64,000 bases of DNA from Burkholderiales bacterium (GTDB lineage Bacteria; Pseudomonadota; Gammaproteobacteria; Burkholderiales; Ga0077523): assembly GCA_022843925.1 (NCBI GenBank), contig JALHMS010000024.1, positions 7,285-71,284 of the forward strand, given 5' to 3'. Below the pieces are notes generated by a model that made no database searches, had not been told where the DNA came from, and saw only the letters and a list, made by a program, of their open reading frames with translations. The position numbers and the translations under genes were made by a program. The stretch's first letter is position 1, and each line of letters starts with the position of its first letter. Positions 34,571-43,673 of this stretch are shown here, in pieces.

Positions 34571-35692
34571 ATGGCCGACGCGCACATCCATCTGCATCCC
34601 GACGAACCGCTTGCCCGGCAGGACGGCAAGGGCCACAACCGATGGCATCCGGATATCGCCCCGACGGTCCGTGTATCCCGTGGATCGACGGTCGAGATCG
34701 AGACCATCGACGCGATGGACCGGCAGATCAAACCGGGCATGACGGGGAAGGACCTGCTCTCCGTGGAGATGGGGCGCGTGCATCCGCTGACAGGCCCCGT
34801 GTACGTGGAAGGCGCGGAACCCGGCGATCTGCTCGCCGTGAAGGTGGAGGCGATCCAGACGGCATCGCGCGGTTACACCTTCATCGCCCCGGGCTTCGGC
34901 TTCCTCCGCGAGCACTTTCCCGATCCGCACCTCGTGCACTGGGAGATGTCGGGAGGCTTCGCCATGTCGCGCGACCTGCCCGGCGTGCGCATCCCGGGCG
35001 CGCCCTTCATGGGCGTGATGGGTGTGGCGCCCTCGCACGAACTCCTCGCCCGCATCAACGCCCGCGAGACCGAACTTTCCGGCCGCGGGGGCGCAGTGGT
35101 CCTGCCGAGCATGGATGGGGCAGTTCCATCCGATGCGGCGATCGCCAGCGACGCATTCCGGACGATCGCGCCGCACGAGACCGGCGGGAACATCGACATC
35201 AAGCAGCTCACCGCGGGGGCCACGCTCTACCTGCCGGTCTACGTGAAGGGAGCGCTCTTCTCGGTAGGCGACGCGCACTTCGCGCAGGGCGACGGGGAGT
35301 CGTGCGGCACTGCCGTGGAAACGAGCGCCACGTTCGTCGCGACGTTCGACGTGCTGAAGGGCGAGGCCCATCGGCGCCGACAGACCGACCCGTCGTTCGA
35401 GCACGGCGGCTACTTCACGACGCCCGAGATGGCCGCCCCGAAGCGCTTCTACGCGACGACCGGCATACCGGTGAGCCGCGATGGTCTGCGCAACGAGTCC
35501 GAAGATCTCTCGATGGCCGCGAAGAACGCGCTGCTCAACATGGTCGAGTATCTCGTCGACACGCGCGGCCTCACGCGGGAACAGGCGTACTGCCTCATCA
35601 GCGTGGCGGTCGATCTCAAGGTGAGCCAGGTGGTGGACGTGCCCAATCTCATCGTATCGGCCGTCCTGCCGCTGGACATCTTCGAGAGCTGA
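34571..35692 (+). CDS. Formamidase/acetamidase (FmdA/AmdA family)
   Basis: A 373-residue member of the acetamidase/formamidase family, which hydrolyses formamide or acetamide to the acid and ammonia. The ATG at 34571 opens MADAHIHLHPDEPLARQ. Diagnostic sequence is GGNIDIKQLTAGATLYLPVYV, then GALFSVGDAHFAQGDGE, plus VYVEGAEPGDLLAVKVE and ASRGYTFIAPGFGF. Divergent from the dimethylformamidase/importer operon with a shared control region, it would extend the amide range to unsubstituted formamides. No fmdB/C/D-type genes are adjacent. Confidence 0.88.
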   Translation: MADAHIHLHPDEPLARQDGKGHNRWHPDIAPTVRVSRGSTVEIETIDAMDRQIKPGMTGKDLLSVEMGRVHPLTGPVYVEGAEPGDLLAVKVEAIQTASRGYTFIAPGFGFLREHFPDPHLVHWEMSGGFAMSRDLPGVRIPGAPFMGVMGVAPSHELLARINARETELSGRGGAVVLPSMDGAVPSDAAIASDAFRTIAPHETGGNIDIKQLTAGATLYLPVYVKGALFSVGDAHFAQGDGESCGTAVETSATFVATFDVLKGEAHRRRQTDPSFEHGGYFTTPEMAAPKRFYATTGIPVSRDGLRNESEDLSMAAKNALLNMVEYLVDTRGLTREQAYCLISVAVDLKVSQVVDVPNLIVSAVLPLDIFES

Positions 35693-35720
35693 TCGGCGAG
35701 GCGCTTCCGCAACATCCACC

Positions 35721-36418
35721 GCTTTCGGGGGCATGGCCCCCTCCTACCAGACCGGCGCTTCGATCACGGATACCGACCCTGTAGGAGCGGCCCATGGCCG
35801 CGAAAGCGATGGCTACGGTCGAAGCCCGTCCTTGCATCCACCGCTTTCGGGGGCATGGCCCCCTCCTACACCACCGACGCTTCGATCACGGATACCGACC
35901 CTGTAGGAGCGGCCCATGGCCGCGAGAGCGATGGTTCCGGTCGAAGCGTTTCCTTGCACCCACCGCTTTCGGGGGCATGGCCCCCTCCTACACCACCGGC
36001 GCTTCGATCACGGATAGCGACCCTGTAGGAGCGGCCCATGGCCGCGAAAGCGATGGCTACGGTCGAAGCCCGTCCTTGCATCCACCGCTTTCGGGGGCAT
36101 GGCCCCCTCCTGCAACACCGACGCTTCGATCACGGATAGCGACCCTGTAGGAGCGGCCCATGGCCGCGAAAGTGATGGTTATGGTCGAACCGCTTACTTG
36201 CATCCACCGCTTTCGGGGGCGTGGCCTCCTCCTACAACACCGGCGCTTCGATCACGGATTTCGACCCTGTAGGAGCGGCCCATGGCCGCGAAAGCGATGG
36301 CTACGGTCGAAGCCCGTCCTTGCATCCACCGCTTTCGGGGGCATGGCCCCCTCCTACATCACCGGCGCTTCGATCACGGATAGAGACCCTGTAGGAGCGG
36401 CCCATGGCCGCGAAAGCC
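35721..36418. repeat. Tandem array of 122-bp units with inverted REP-like palindromes
   Basis: GCTTTCGGGGGCATGGCC occurs at 35,721, 35,843, 35,965, 36,087, 36,209 and 36,331, exactly 122 bp apart, about 5.7 copies. The inverted partner TGTAGGAGCGGCCCATGGCC lies in each unit. It shares the palindrome and the CTTCGATCACGGATA spacer motif with the array at 1-312 (GATCACGGATAGTCGATG there), so the two arrays are related although their periods differ. Confidence 0.88.
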
Positions 36419-36457
36419 CGCGTCCGGCGAGGATGCTGCCGGGTGCGGGCACATCGC

Positions 36458-36703
36458 TCATGCGCCGGCGACTTCGTCGATCCTCTCGAACCTGGCCTTA
36501 CGCCGCCCATCGATGACGACCTCCTCGAAGAACATGGCGTGCGGTCGCACCCATAGCCCCGAGTCGTCGTACAACGGCCGATAGAGCACCAGCGGTTCCA
36601 GCGTTTCGCTATGGCGCACGACGCCGACGACCTCGTACTCGAGGCCCTTGTAATGGCGGTACCGGCCGAGGGGCGTGGCAGGAAGATCGGGGAGATCGCT
36701 CAT
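36458..36703 (-). CDS. DUF1653-type small protein
   Basis: An 81-residue protein. The start MSDLPDLPATPLGRYRHYKG at 36703 gives the normal DUF1653 layout: RYRHYKGLEYEVVGVVRHSETLEPLVLYRPLYDDSGLWVRPHAMFFE. The family is common in proteobacteria and has no established function; a small SH3-like barrel is likely. It is encoded 56 bp after the Sel1-repeat gene stop, in the same direction. Confidence 0.82.
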   Translation of the reverse strand: MSDLPDLPATPLGRYRHYKGLEYEVVGVVRHSETLEPLVLYRPLYDDSGLWVRPHAMFFEEVVIDGRRKARFERIDEVAGA

Positions 36704-36759
36704 GTTCTGTCGGATCCGTCGAGGCGTGGAGGAGCATTGCGGCACCGGGGCCGGCGGCG

Positions 36760-38853
36760 TCAGCGATCGCGGAGGACCTTCAACAGCACGGCGATGCACG
36801 CGATGAACCCTACGCCCGGCAGGAGGGCAAGCGCGGCGAGCATGACACGCTTCGCCGTCGACCATTCGAGATCCGCCGAGGAGCGCCAGACGCCGAAGGC
36901 ACCGATCAGTCCGACCAGTGCCACGAGCGCCCGGAAGCCGGTCTTGCCCACCGACGGCGCCACCATCAACAGCAGCGCGGTCCCGAGCGCGCCGGCGACG
37001 AGGGCCGCGTGGCCGATGTGCAGCCGGCGGGCGATCGGGAAGGCATCGTCCGCCTCGTCATCTTCGTCACGCGCGGCCGCCTGCGGACGAACCTGCGCCC
37101 GGCGCGACGACGACGCCGCTCGGGCGGCAGCGCGGCTGTCGAGCAATGCCGGGAGCCGGCGACTGTCGCTTGCCATCTCGCGATGCAGGGCATCGACGGC
37201 TGCAGCGTCCTGCGGATTCGGTGCGAAATCCGGGGTGAGGTCGCGATTCAAGTCGAGCAACGGGCTGGGCAGCGATTGCGCGATCCGGAAGGCCGCCTTC
37301 GCCGCCACCGGGTCGGGCGGACCACCGGTGCCGTCGAGGAGGCACACCGAAAGCAGGTACCAGCCGTTCCCATGGCCCTTCGCAGCAGCACGGGTGGCGC
37401 ACTCCAACGCCAGCGCGGGCTCGGGCCGTGCCACGGGCCCGTACATGAGCCACTGCGCCATCGAGACGAGGCCGAGGGCGTCGTCGCCCGCCACGGCCTG
37501 CTCGAGCCATTGGCGGCCGCGCACGGGATCCTTCGGCAGACCGTAACGCCCCCACGCGAGACACTCGCCCAGCCACGCGGCCGCGGGGAGATGGCCCTGG
37601 CTGGCCGCGCGTTCGAGCAGACGGGCTGCCCGAATCGCGCCCGATGGATCGGGTGGCGGCTTCGCGATAAAGGTCTGCCGGGCCCACTGGAACATCGCGT
37701 CGGCATCGCCACGCTCGACGCGCGCCGCGAGGCTGTCGTCCTCGCTGCCCCCGTTGGCACCCGGCCCCTGCGGGCCCGCCGCCCGCCGGAGGCGCAGTCG
37801 GGCAATCACCGGCTCGAGGTCCGGCTCACCCGCGGCCGTCGCGCGGAGCAGCCAGCGCTCGGCTTCGTCGAGTTTCTCGAACGGCCCCTCGGCGAGCCTG
37901 GTGCCCAGCGTCGCCTGCGCACGCGGGTGGCCCCACTGCGCGGCATTCCGGTGCCAGCGTTCGATGTCGACGGCCGTGCCGCGGATGGCCTTGCCGACCG
38001 TCAGTTCCAGCGAGAGCCGGTAGGCCGCGGCCGCATGGCCGTTGAAGGCGAGCCGCTTCAGCGTCTCCACCGCCTTCGCCCGGTGCTCGGGCACCAGGAT
38101 GGCAGCTTCGACCTGCGCGAGGCGTGCGGACTGGCCGACGACTTCGGCATCGACCACCGCCACGAGGTCGGGCGCTGCGCGCAATCGCGCCAGCCACGCG
38201 GCCTGCTCGGCATGGAGCGCAGGTGGGACGCGCTTCAGGACGACCCCGTACCCCTGGGGATCCTGTTCCGAGTCGGCGCCACCCAACTGCATGAGCGCGG
38301 CGCCGAGCGCGTGGTGGCGAGGCCCTGCCATCCCGCCGCTGAGAAGCTGCCCCCAACCCTGCAGGGCCTTCGGATTGCGACGCGGCGCGAGGCGCCGGTA
38401 CTCGGCCCAGGCGGCTGCGAAGTCACGCCTCAGCCACGCGTCCACCGCCCGCATGCAGAGGTCGGGGTCGCCGAGCGCGAAGACGTCCCCGTTCGCCAGG
38501 TAGACCGACCCCTCCTGCATGTCGAAGAGGTGCAACCCCAGGTTGTTCGCCTGGACCACCGCATGCGCGTATGCCGCGCTCCAGTGATCGATGCCGGTGG
38601 AGACACCGAAGTTGTAGTAGGCGTCATCCGGGGCTGACGATTGCTCGAGCAGGGCGAGGCTGCTGTCGTAGGTCTGGTCGTCGTCATTCGCGGGGAAGCG
38701 GGCCTCGAGGGCGCGGGCCAGCGCGAGGAACGCCGGGTCGCGCGGCCCCGGCCTGCCGGCCTGGACGGCATCGAGCTGGGTTTGGGCTTCGGCAAGACTC
38801 GTGGGCAGCGGCACGCCCGCAGCTTGCCGCCAGGCGGTGAGGACGTAGCTCAT
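36760..38853 (-). CDS. Large Sel1-like repeat protein with C-terminal membrane anchor
   Basis: A 697-residue protein. The middle (about 260-550) contains Sel1-like solenoid repeats of about 36 residues, for example AAYRLSLELTVGKAIRGTAVDIERWHRNAAQWGHPRAQATLG and AAAWLGECLAWGRYGLPKDPVRGRQWLEQAVAGDDALGLVSMAQWL. The last 80 residues hold about three hydrophobic segments, including HAALVAGALGTALLLMVA. A basic/acidic linker precedes them. Such proteins act as protein-protein adaptors; the partner is unknown. Confidence 0.75.
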   Translation of the reverse strand: MSYVLTAWRQAAGVPLPTSLAEAQTQLDAVQAGRPGPRDPAFLALARALEARFPANDDDQTYDSSLALLEQSSAPDDAYYNFGVSTGIDHWSAAYAHAVVQANNLGLHLFDMQEGSVYLANGDVFALGDPDLCMRAVDAWLRRDFAAAWAEYRRLAPRRNPKALQGWGQLLSGGMAGPRHHALGAALMQLGGADSEQDPQGYGVVLKRVPPALHAEQAAWLARLRAAPDLVAVVDAEVVGQSARLAQVEAAILVPEHRAKAVETLKRLAFNGHAAAAYRLSLELTVGKAIRGTAVDIERWHRNAAQWGHPRAQATLGTRLAEGPFEKLDEAERWLLRATAAGEPDLEPVIARLRLRRAAGPQGPGANGGSEDDSLAARVERGDADAMFQWARQTFIAKPPPDPSGAIRAARLLERAASQGHLPAAAWLGECLAWGRYGLPKDPVRGRQWLEQAVAGDDALGLVSMAQWLMYGPVARPEPALALECATRAAAKGHGNGWYLLSVCLLDGTGGPPDPVAAKAAFRIAQSLPSPLLDLNRDLTPDFAPNPQDAAAVDALHREMASDSRRLPALLDSRAAARAASSSRRAQVRPQAAARDEDDEADDAFPIARRLHIGHAALVAGALGTALLLMVAPSVGKTGFRALVALVGLIGAFGVWRSSADLEWSTAKRVMLAALALLPGVGFIACIAVLLKVLRDR

Positions 38854-38931
38854 GGCCGGCTTTCGCTTGCGGGACTTCGCGCGGGATGGCGGGTGGGGGA
38901 GCCGGGGCCCGTTACGAGCCCCGCGCGGAGG

Positions 38932-39288
38932 TCAGGTGTCAACGAGCGTGTCCGGCACGATGGCGCGGTCGTGATGGTGCAGGAGGAGGACGGCGTCGTC
39001 CCCGGTGTGGCGTCCGTCGCACGTGACGACCGCCGCGATCGCGAGCGCGGGTCCGACCGCGTCGTCCCAGAACACCTGCCCCTGGAGCACGGTCCACAGA
39101 CGCGCGACATCGAGGGTCCGGAAGTCGAACCGGATGAAGCGGTCGTCTTCCGCAGCATCGTCGTCCACGCCGCGGATCTCCAGTTCGGCATCGACCACCT
39201 CGGCCGCGCTGGAGAACAGGGCGAGGACGGCGGGGAGATCGAGATCGGGAGAGCGGTCCGGCTGGATCCGGACGTGGAGGGTGGGCAT
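38932..39288 (-). CDS. Small acidic protein of unknown function
   Basis: A 118-residue protein, very acidic (AAEVVDAELEIRGVDDDAAEDD), with no signal peptide or membrane segment. I recognise no family. The order strand-helix-strand, with LWTVLQGQVFW and AIAAVVTCDGRHTGDDAVLLLHHHD, suggests a compact alpha/beta domain. It is encoded 78 bp upstream of the Sel1 gene in the same direction and is probably co-transcribed. Confidence 0.55.
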   Translation of the reverse strand: MPTLHVRIQPDRSPDLDLPAVLALFSSAAEVVDAELEIRGVDDDAAEDDRFIRFDFRTLDVARLWTVLQGQVFWDDAVGPALAIAAVVTCDGRHTGDDAVLLLHHHDRAIVPDTLVDT

Positions 39289-39671
39289 GGATCGATCGCA
39301 TCGTAGACGCCTTTCATGGCGCCCGGAGCAGCGACTCGTCTGGGGATGACCGCACCGATTCTACCGGCCCGGAACGCAAGCGGCATCGGCCTGGGCGAAG
39401 GCGTCGAAGATGTGCGCCTGCAAGTCCGCGGGGATGCGGCAAGGCGTCGTTGCGGGCGTCCGGCTTCTTGCGAGGGCAGCATCACGATGGTCGGGCGCAT
39501 CGCGCCGGAGCGGGCACCCGGGTGGCCGATGCACGCCAGCCCCTGGCAATCGAGCGCGCCACCGCGGTCGTGGGAAGGTCGCCCGGCCCCCACGGCCCGC
39601 GAAACGCTTGTCGAGCCGCTCGAAGGCGGGGCCGCGGGACACCGCGGCGCCCCGGTCTTGTGATATATCTC
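39289..39671. other. Intergenic stretch with no supported gene
   Basis: 383 bp between the divergent acidic-protein and kinase-like genes. A 93-codon frame on the minus strand has arginine-rich composition and no recognisable domain. Promoters for both directions should lie here. The kinase start is uncertain, so the last part may be coding. Confidence 0.4.
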
Positions 39672-40754
39672 GTGAGCGGTCGCCGAGAGGCGCCCTGCTC
39701 GTCCTCCCCCACGACGCCGCTGCTCCCCATCTTGGACTCCGACACCGACGCCTTCCGCCCCGCCCTGGAACGCATGGGGCTCGTACGCCCGGGCGATGCG
39801 CTCGTGCTGGAACCGCTGACCGGCGGCGTGTCGTCGGACATCTTCCACGCGCGGTGGACCGGCGGCGAAGCCTGCGTGAAACGCGCCCTCCCGAAGCTGA
39901 AGGTCAAGGCCGACTGGCAGGCGCCCGTGGAACGCAACCGCTGGGAAGTCGAGTGGATGCGGGTCGCCGGTGCCGTCGTGCCGGAAGGCGTGCCCAAGGT
40001 GCTGGGCGAGGACCGCGAAGGTGGATTCTTCGCGATGGCGTTTCTCGATCCGGCCGATCATCCGGTGTGGAAGACGCAACTTCGGGACGGCCTCATCGAC
40101 CCCGCGGTCGCCCGCGAAGTCGGCCGGCGCCTCGCGCGCATCCATGCCGCGACCGCCGGTGACGACTCGGTCGCGGAGCGCTTCGCGACCGACCACATCT
40201 TCTTTCCGATCCGGCTGGAACCCTATCTGAGCGCCACGGCGCAGGCGCATCCCGATCTCGCGGGGCAGCTCCTCGCGCTGGTCGAGGTCACCGGCCGCAC
40301 GAAGCGCGCGCTCGTGCACGGCGACGTGAGCCCGAAGAACATCCTCGTGGGGCCGAACGGTCCGGTCTTCCTCGATGCGGAGTGCGCGTGGTACGGCGAT
40401 CCGGCCTTCGATCTCGCGTTCTGCCTCAACCATCTGATGCTGAAGTGCCTCTGGCGGCCGCAGTGGTGGGCCCGCTATCTCGACAGCTTCTCGGCGCTCT
40501 GCGGCACGTACCTCACGCGGGTCAACTGGGAGCCGCGCGAGGTGCTGGAGGCGCGGGTCGCGCGCCTGCTCGCGGGTCTTTTCCTGGCGCGCGTGGACGG
40601 GAAGTCGCCCGTGGAGTACATCACCGACGACGCGCAGCGCGACCAGGTCCGCCGCGTCGCGCGTCAACTGCTGCTCGCCCCTGTCGATACGCTGACGCAC
40701 GTCAGCCAGACGTGGAGCCAGGAACTGCTGCGCACGGCCGGGAGCGTCGGATGA
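39672..40754 (+). CDS. Aminoglycoside-phosphotransferase-like small-molecule kinase
   Basis: About 360 residues from GTG 39672 (other starts possible: GTG 39660, ATG 39774). The protein-kinase-like fold shows GGVSSDIFHARW (nucleotide loop), ACVKRALPKL (Lys), the catalytic loop LVHGDVSPKNILV (Brenner motif HGDxxxxN), and FLDAECAWYGDPAFDLAF (metal-binding Asp). The family phosphorylates diverse hydroxyl compounds: choline, homoserine, fructosamine, methylthioribose, antibiotics. The enolase paralogue that follows 40 bp later suggests the product is a phosphorylated acid, but this is inference. Confidence 0.8.
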   Translation: MSGRREAPCSSSPTTPLLPILDSDTDAFRPALERMGLVRPGDALVLEPLTGGVSSDIFHARWTGGEACVKRALPKLKVKADWQAPVERNRWEVEWMRVAGAVVPEGVPKVLGEDREGGFFAMAFLDPADHPVWKTQLRDGLIDPAVAREVGRRLARIHAATAGDDSVAERFATDHIFFPIRLEPYLSATAQAHPDLAGQLLALVEVTGRTKRALVHGDVSPKNILVGPNGPVFLDAECAWYGDPAFDLAFCLNHLMLKCLWRPQWWARYLDSFSALCGTYLTRVNWEPREVLEARVARLLAGLFLARVDGKSPVEYITDDAQRDQVRRVARQLLLAPVDTLTHVSQTWSQELLRTAGSVG

Positions 40755-40794
40755 CAGCCCCTGCCGCGCGTCCCGACCGAACCACTGGAGCACC

Positions 40795-42096
40795 ATGAAC
40801 GATTCCATCATCCACCGCGTCGTCGGACGCCGCGTGTGGGATTCCCGCGGGCGCCCGACCGTCGAGGCGGACGTCCATCTGGCCGACGGCACGATCGGAC
40901 GCGCCATCGCCCCGGCCGGCGCGTCGCGCGGCACGAACGAGGCGATCGATCTGCGCGACGGCGGCCCGGCCCTCGGCGGGCTCGACGTGATGCAGGCCGT
41001 CTCGAACGTGAACCGGGAGATCGCGCACTGCCTCGCCGGCCTCGACGCGCGCGACCAGGCCACCGTGGATGCGGCACTCATCGCGCTCGACGGGACACCG
41101 AACAAGGCGAGGCTGGGCGGCAACGCGACCATCGCCGTGTCGATGGCCGTCCTGCACGCGGCAGCCGCATCGGCGCGCGTGCCGCTGTACCGGCATCTGG
41201 CGGCGGGTGGTCCGGTGCGGCTGCCCCTGCCCGAGATCCAGATCTTCGGCGGCGGCGCCCACGCCGGGCGGCGCGTCGACATCCAGGACTTCATGGTGAT
41301 GGCGTTGTCGGCACGCAGCTTCGCCGAGGCGCTCGTGATGACGGCCGAGGTCTACCGCGCAGCGGGGACGCTGATGCAGGAGGCCGGAAAGCTCGCAGGC
41401 GTGGCCGACGAAGGGGGCTTCTGGCCGCTCTTCGACTCGAACGAGGAGGCCCTCGGGATGCTGGTACGCGCCATCGAACGTGCGGGCTACGTACCCGGCG
41501 ACGAGGTGGCGATCTCGCTCGACATCGCCGCGTCGGAGTTCGGTCGCGACGGGCGCTACCGCCTCGGACTGGAGGCACGGGAACTGGACCGCGACGGGTT
41601 GATCGAGATGCTTCTCGACTGGTGCCGACGCTATCCGATCGCCTCCATCGAGGACCCGCTGGCCGAGGACGACCGCGATGGCATGCGCGCCTTCACGAAG
41701 GCCGTCGGCCATCGCATCCAGGTGATCGGCGACGACTACCTGGTGACGAACGCCGATCGCGTCCGCGCCGCCGAGAGCGATGGCGCATGCAATGCCGTGC
41801 TGATCAAGCCGAACCAGGCCGGAACCATCACCGAGACCCGCGCCGCGTGCGTCGCCGGCCAGGACGCAGGCTTCGGCACCATCGTCTCCGCCCGCTCCGG
41901 GGAGACCGAGGACGTCACGATCGTCCACCTGTCGACGGGGTGGAACGCCGGCCAGTTGAAGGTGGGTTCGTTCACGCGCTCCGAGCGCATGGCCAAGTGG
42001 AACGAGGCGCTGCGCCTCGAGGAAGCCCTCGGCGACGCCGCCGGCTTCGCGGGCCGGACCGTGCTGCCGCCGGGCGCCGGTCAGCCCCTCGCCTGA
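40795..42096 (+). CDS. Divergent enolase paralogue
   Basis: A 433-residue enolase-fold protein. Most active-site residues of phosphopyruvate hydratase are kept: His156 (GGAHAG), Glu206 (ADEGGF), metal ligands Asp243, Glu286 and Asp313, and catalytic Lys338 (IKPNQAGTITET) and Lys389 (GQLKVGS). Two changes stand out. The position of yeast His373 in SHRSGETED is Ala366 (SARSGETED), and that of Glu168 is Asp165 (IQDFM). The catalytic loop reads AGASRG rather than SGASTG. This suggests a substrate other than 2-phosphoglycerate. Enolase homologues with other jobs are known, for example carboxyphosphonoenolpyruvate synthase. It overlaps no gene but lies in a tight four-gene operon. Confidence 0.85.
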   Translation: MNDSIIHRVVGRRVWDSRGRPTVEADVHLADGTIGRAIAPAGASRGTNEAIDLRDGGPALGGLDVMQAVSNVNREIAHCLAGLDARDQATVDAALIALDGTPNKARLGGNATIAVSMAVLHAAAASARVPLYRHLAAGGPVRLPLPEIQIFGGGAHAGRRVDIQDFMVMALSARSFAEALVMTAEVYRAAGTLMQEAGKLAGVADEGGFWPLFDSNEEALGMLVRAIERAGYVPGDEVAISLDIAASEFGRDGRYRLGLEARELDRDGLIEMLLDWCRRYPIASIEDPLAEDDRDGMRAFTKAVGHRIQVIGDDYLVTNADRVRAAESDGACNAVLIKPNQAGTITETRAACVAGQDAGFGTIVSARSGETEDVTIVHLSTGWNAGQLKVGSFTRSERMAKWNEALRLEEALGDAAGFAGRTVLPPGAGQPLA

Positions 42097-42103
42097 CCAC
42101 CGC

Positions 42104-43027
42104 GTGGAGTCCCACCACAAGGACCGTCACCATCTGGCGCGCGGTGTCGGCCTCATCATGATCTCGGTGTTCATGTTCTCAGCCATGGACACCATGGCGA
42201 AGCTCGCGCTGAAGTCGTATCCCATCGCGCCGCTCATCTGGGCGCGGTACACGCTGCAGCTCGTGATCATGGTCGCGCTGTTCGCCCCTCGGATGGGCTT
42301 CGGCCTCGCGCGGACCCGCTTCCTCGGCCTGCAGATGCTGCGCGGCATCCTGCTCGTGGGCTCGACGGCGTGCTTCTACCTGTCGCTCAAATTCCTGCCG
42401 CTCGCCGAGGCGGCGGCGATCAGCTTCATCGCGCCGGTGCTGGTGACGGCGTTCTCCGGCCACTTCCTCCGCGAGCGGGTGTCCCGCCGACAATGGGCGG
42501 CCGTCGGCCTCGGGTTCGTCGGCGTGCTGATCATCATCCGGCCGGGAGGCGCGGTGTTCACGCTGGCCGTGGCGATGCCTGTCGCGACGGCGGTCCTCTT
42601 CAGTCTCTACCAGATCGCGACCCGCAAGGTGGCCGGCCTGGAGCATCCGCTCACGACGCTCTTCTTCGGGGCACTCGCCGGTGCCGTCGTGACGACGCTC
42701 ATGCTGCCGTTCACGTGGCAGGCACCGACCCTGACCCAGGGCGCACTGATGCTGGGAATCGGTTGTCTGGGCGGTTTCGGCCACTTCCTGCTGATCCGGG
42801 CGGTGGAGCACGCGTCACCGATGGCGCTTTCGCCTTTCGTGTACGTGCAGCTCATCTGGTCGACCGGCCTCGCCTGGCTCGTGTTCGGCGACTTCCCCGA
42901 CCATGGCACTCTCACCGGCATGGCGGTGATCGTCTCGGCGGGCCTCCTCGCCGTGAACTGGAAGCAGCTTCGGGCGGGGGCCGCATCGCCGGCTCGCGCC
43001 AAAGATCATCCCCCCTCCCAGGAGTGA
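42104..43027 (+). CDS. DMT-superfamily (EamA) transporter
   Basis: A 307-residue inner-membrane protein with ten hydrophobic segments arranged as two EamA repeats. [22 protein letters not shown] and [14 protein letters not shown] begin the first; [14 protein letters not shown] begins the second. [24 protein letters not shown] is the usual family motif. The GTG start is 8 bp after the enolase-like stop. The family exports or imports small metabolites; here it may move the product or substrate of the kinase/enolase-like pair. Confidence 0.85.
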   Translation: MESHHKDRHHLARGVGLIMISVFMFSAMDTMAKLALKSYPIAPLIWARYTLQLVIMVALFAPRMGFGLARTRFLGLQMLRGILLVGSTACFYLSLKFLPLAEAAAISFIAPVLVTAFSGHFLRERVSRRQWAAVGLGFVGVLIIIRPGGAVFTLAVAMPVATAVLFSLYQIATRKVAGLEHPLTTLFFGALAGAVVTTLMLPFTWQAPTLTQGALMLGIGCLGGFGHFLLIRAVEHASPMALSPFVYVQLIWSTGLAWLVFGDFPDHGTLTGMAVIVSAGLLAVNWKQLRAGAASPARAKDHPPSQE

Positions 43028-43035
43028 GCGCCCCG

Positions 43036-43479
43036 ATGACCCGCCCCACGGCCGATCGACGCAACGACTACCGGCATTTCCAGACGATTCCCACGCGCTG
43101 GATCGACAACGACGTGTACGGCCACGTGAACAACGTCGTGTACTACCAGTACTTCGACACCGTGGTGAACCAGTACCTGATCGAGCAGGGCGCGCTCGAC
43201 ATCGAGAGAAGCGAGGTCATCGGCCTCGTGGTGGAGACGCACTGCAACTACTTCGCGTCGATCACCTTCCCGGACGTCGTGCACGCCGGTCTGCGCGTGG
43301 CACGGCTCGGGTCGACGAGCGTGCGGTACGAGATCGGCCTCTTCCGCAATGATGACCAGGAGGCCGCAGCGCAGGGCCATTTCGTCCATGTGTACGTGGA
43401 CCGCGCCGGGCGTCGCCCCGCGAAGCTGCCCGAGGTTCTGCGACTGGCGCTCGCCCCCCTCGTCGTGCCGGAAACCTGA
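43036..43479 (+). CDS. Acyl-CoA thioesterase (4HBT hotdog fold)
   Basis: A 147-residue hotdog thioesterase. [29 protein letters not shown] holds the catalytic Asp and the hot-dog helix start typical of 4-hydroxybenzoyl-CoA thioesterase/YbgC-like proteins. The second half, [22 protein letters not shown], is the matching sheet. It is the last gene of the operon, starting 9 bp after the transporter stop; an inverted repeat follows. Substrate acyl-CoA unknown. Confidence 0.87.
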   Translation: MTRPTADRRNDYRHFQTIPTRWIDNDVYGHVNNVVYYQYFDTVVNQYLIEQGALDIERSEVIGLVVETHCNYFASITFPDVVHAGLRVARLGSTSVRYEIGLFRNDDQEAAAQGHFVHVYVDRAGRRPAKLPEVLRLALAPLVVPET

Positions 43480-43488
43480 CCGACGTCA

Positions 43489-43505
43489 TCGGGAGTTTTT
43501 CCCGA
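43489..43505 (+). terminator. Short hairpin after the thioesterase gene
   Basis: TCGGGA-GTTTT-TCCCGA, a perfect 6-bp stem located 10 bp after the thioesterase stop, with Ts in the loop. It lacks a long T tract, so termination here is only plausible. Confidence 0.4.
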
Positions 43506-43517
43506 CGCAAGGCGTCC

Positions 43518-43538
43518 AAATGAGAACGCTTTGCATCT
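43518..43538 (+). promoter_or_regulatory. Fur-box-like site upstream of tonB
   Basis: AAATGAGAACGCTTTGCATCT matches the pattern AATGAGAAT-x-ATTCTCATT at most positions of the left arm and at TT and CAT of the right. It lies about 135 bp upstream of a TonB/ExbB/ExbD operon, whose members are commonly iron-repressed. Confidence 0.4.
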
Positions 43539-43673
43539 GCGCCGACCATCCGATAGAGTCGAGGGTCTGCTCCAGCCACGTTGGCGGCACGGGTTCGCAG
43601 GACCGAACGTGAACGACGCGCCCTGGCTGCACCCGGCCCTGCCGCAGACGAGATCCAAGGAAACCCGAACGCA

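Noticed and set aside
35721-36418. Possible CRISPR array because of regular spacing
   Set aside because: The whole 122-bp unit repeats, there are no unique spacers, and no cas genes are in the window.
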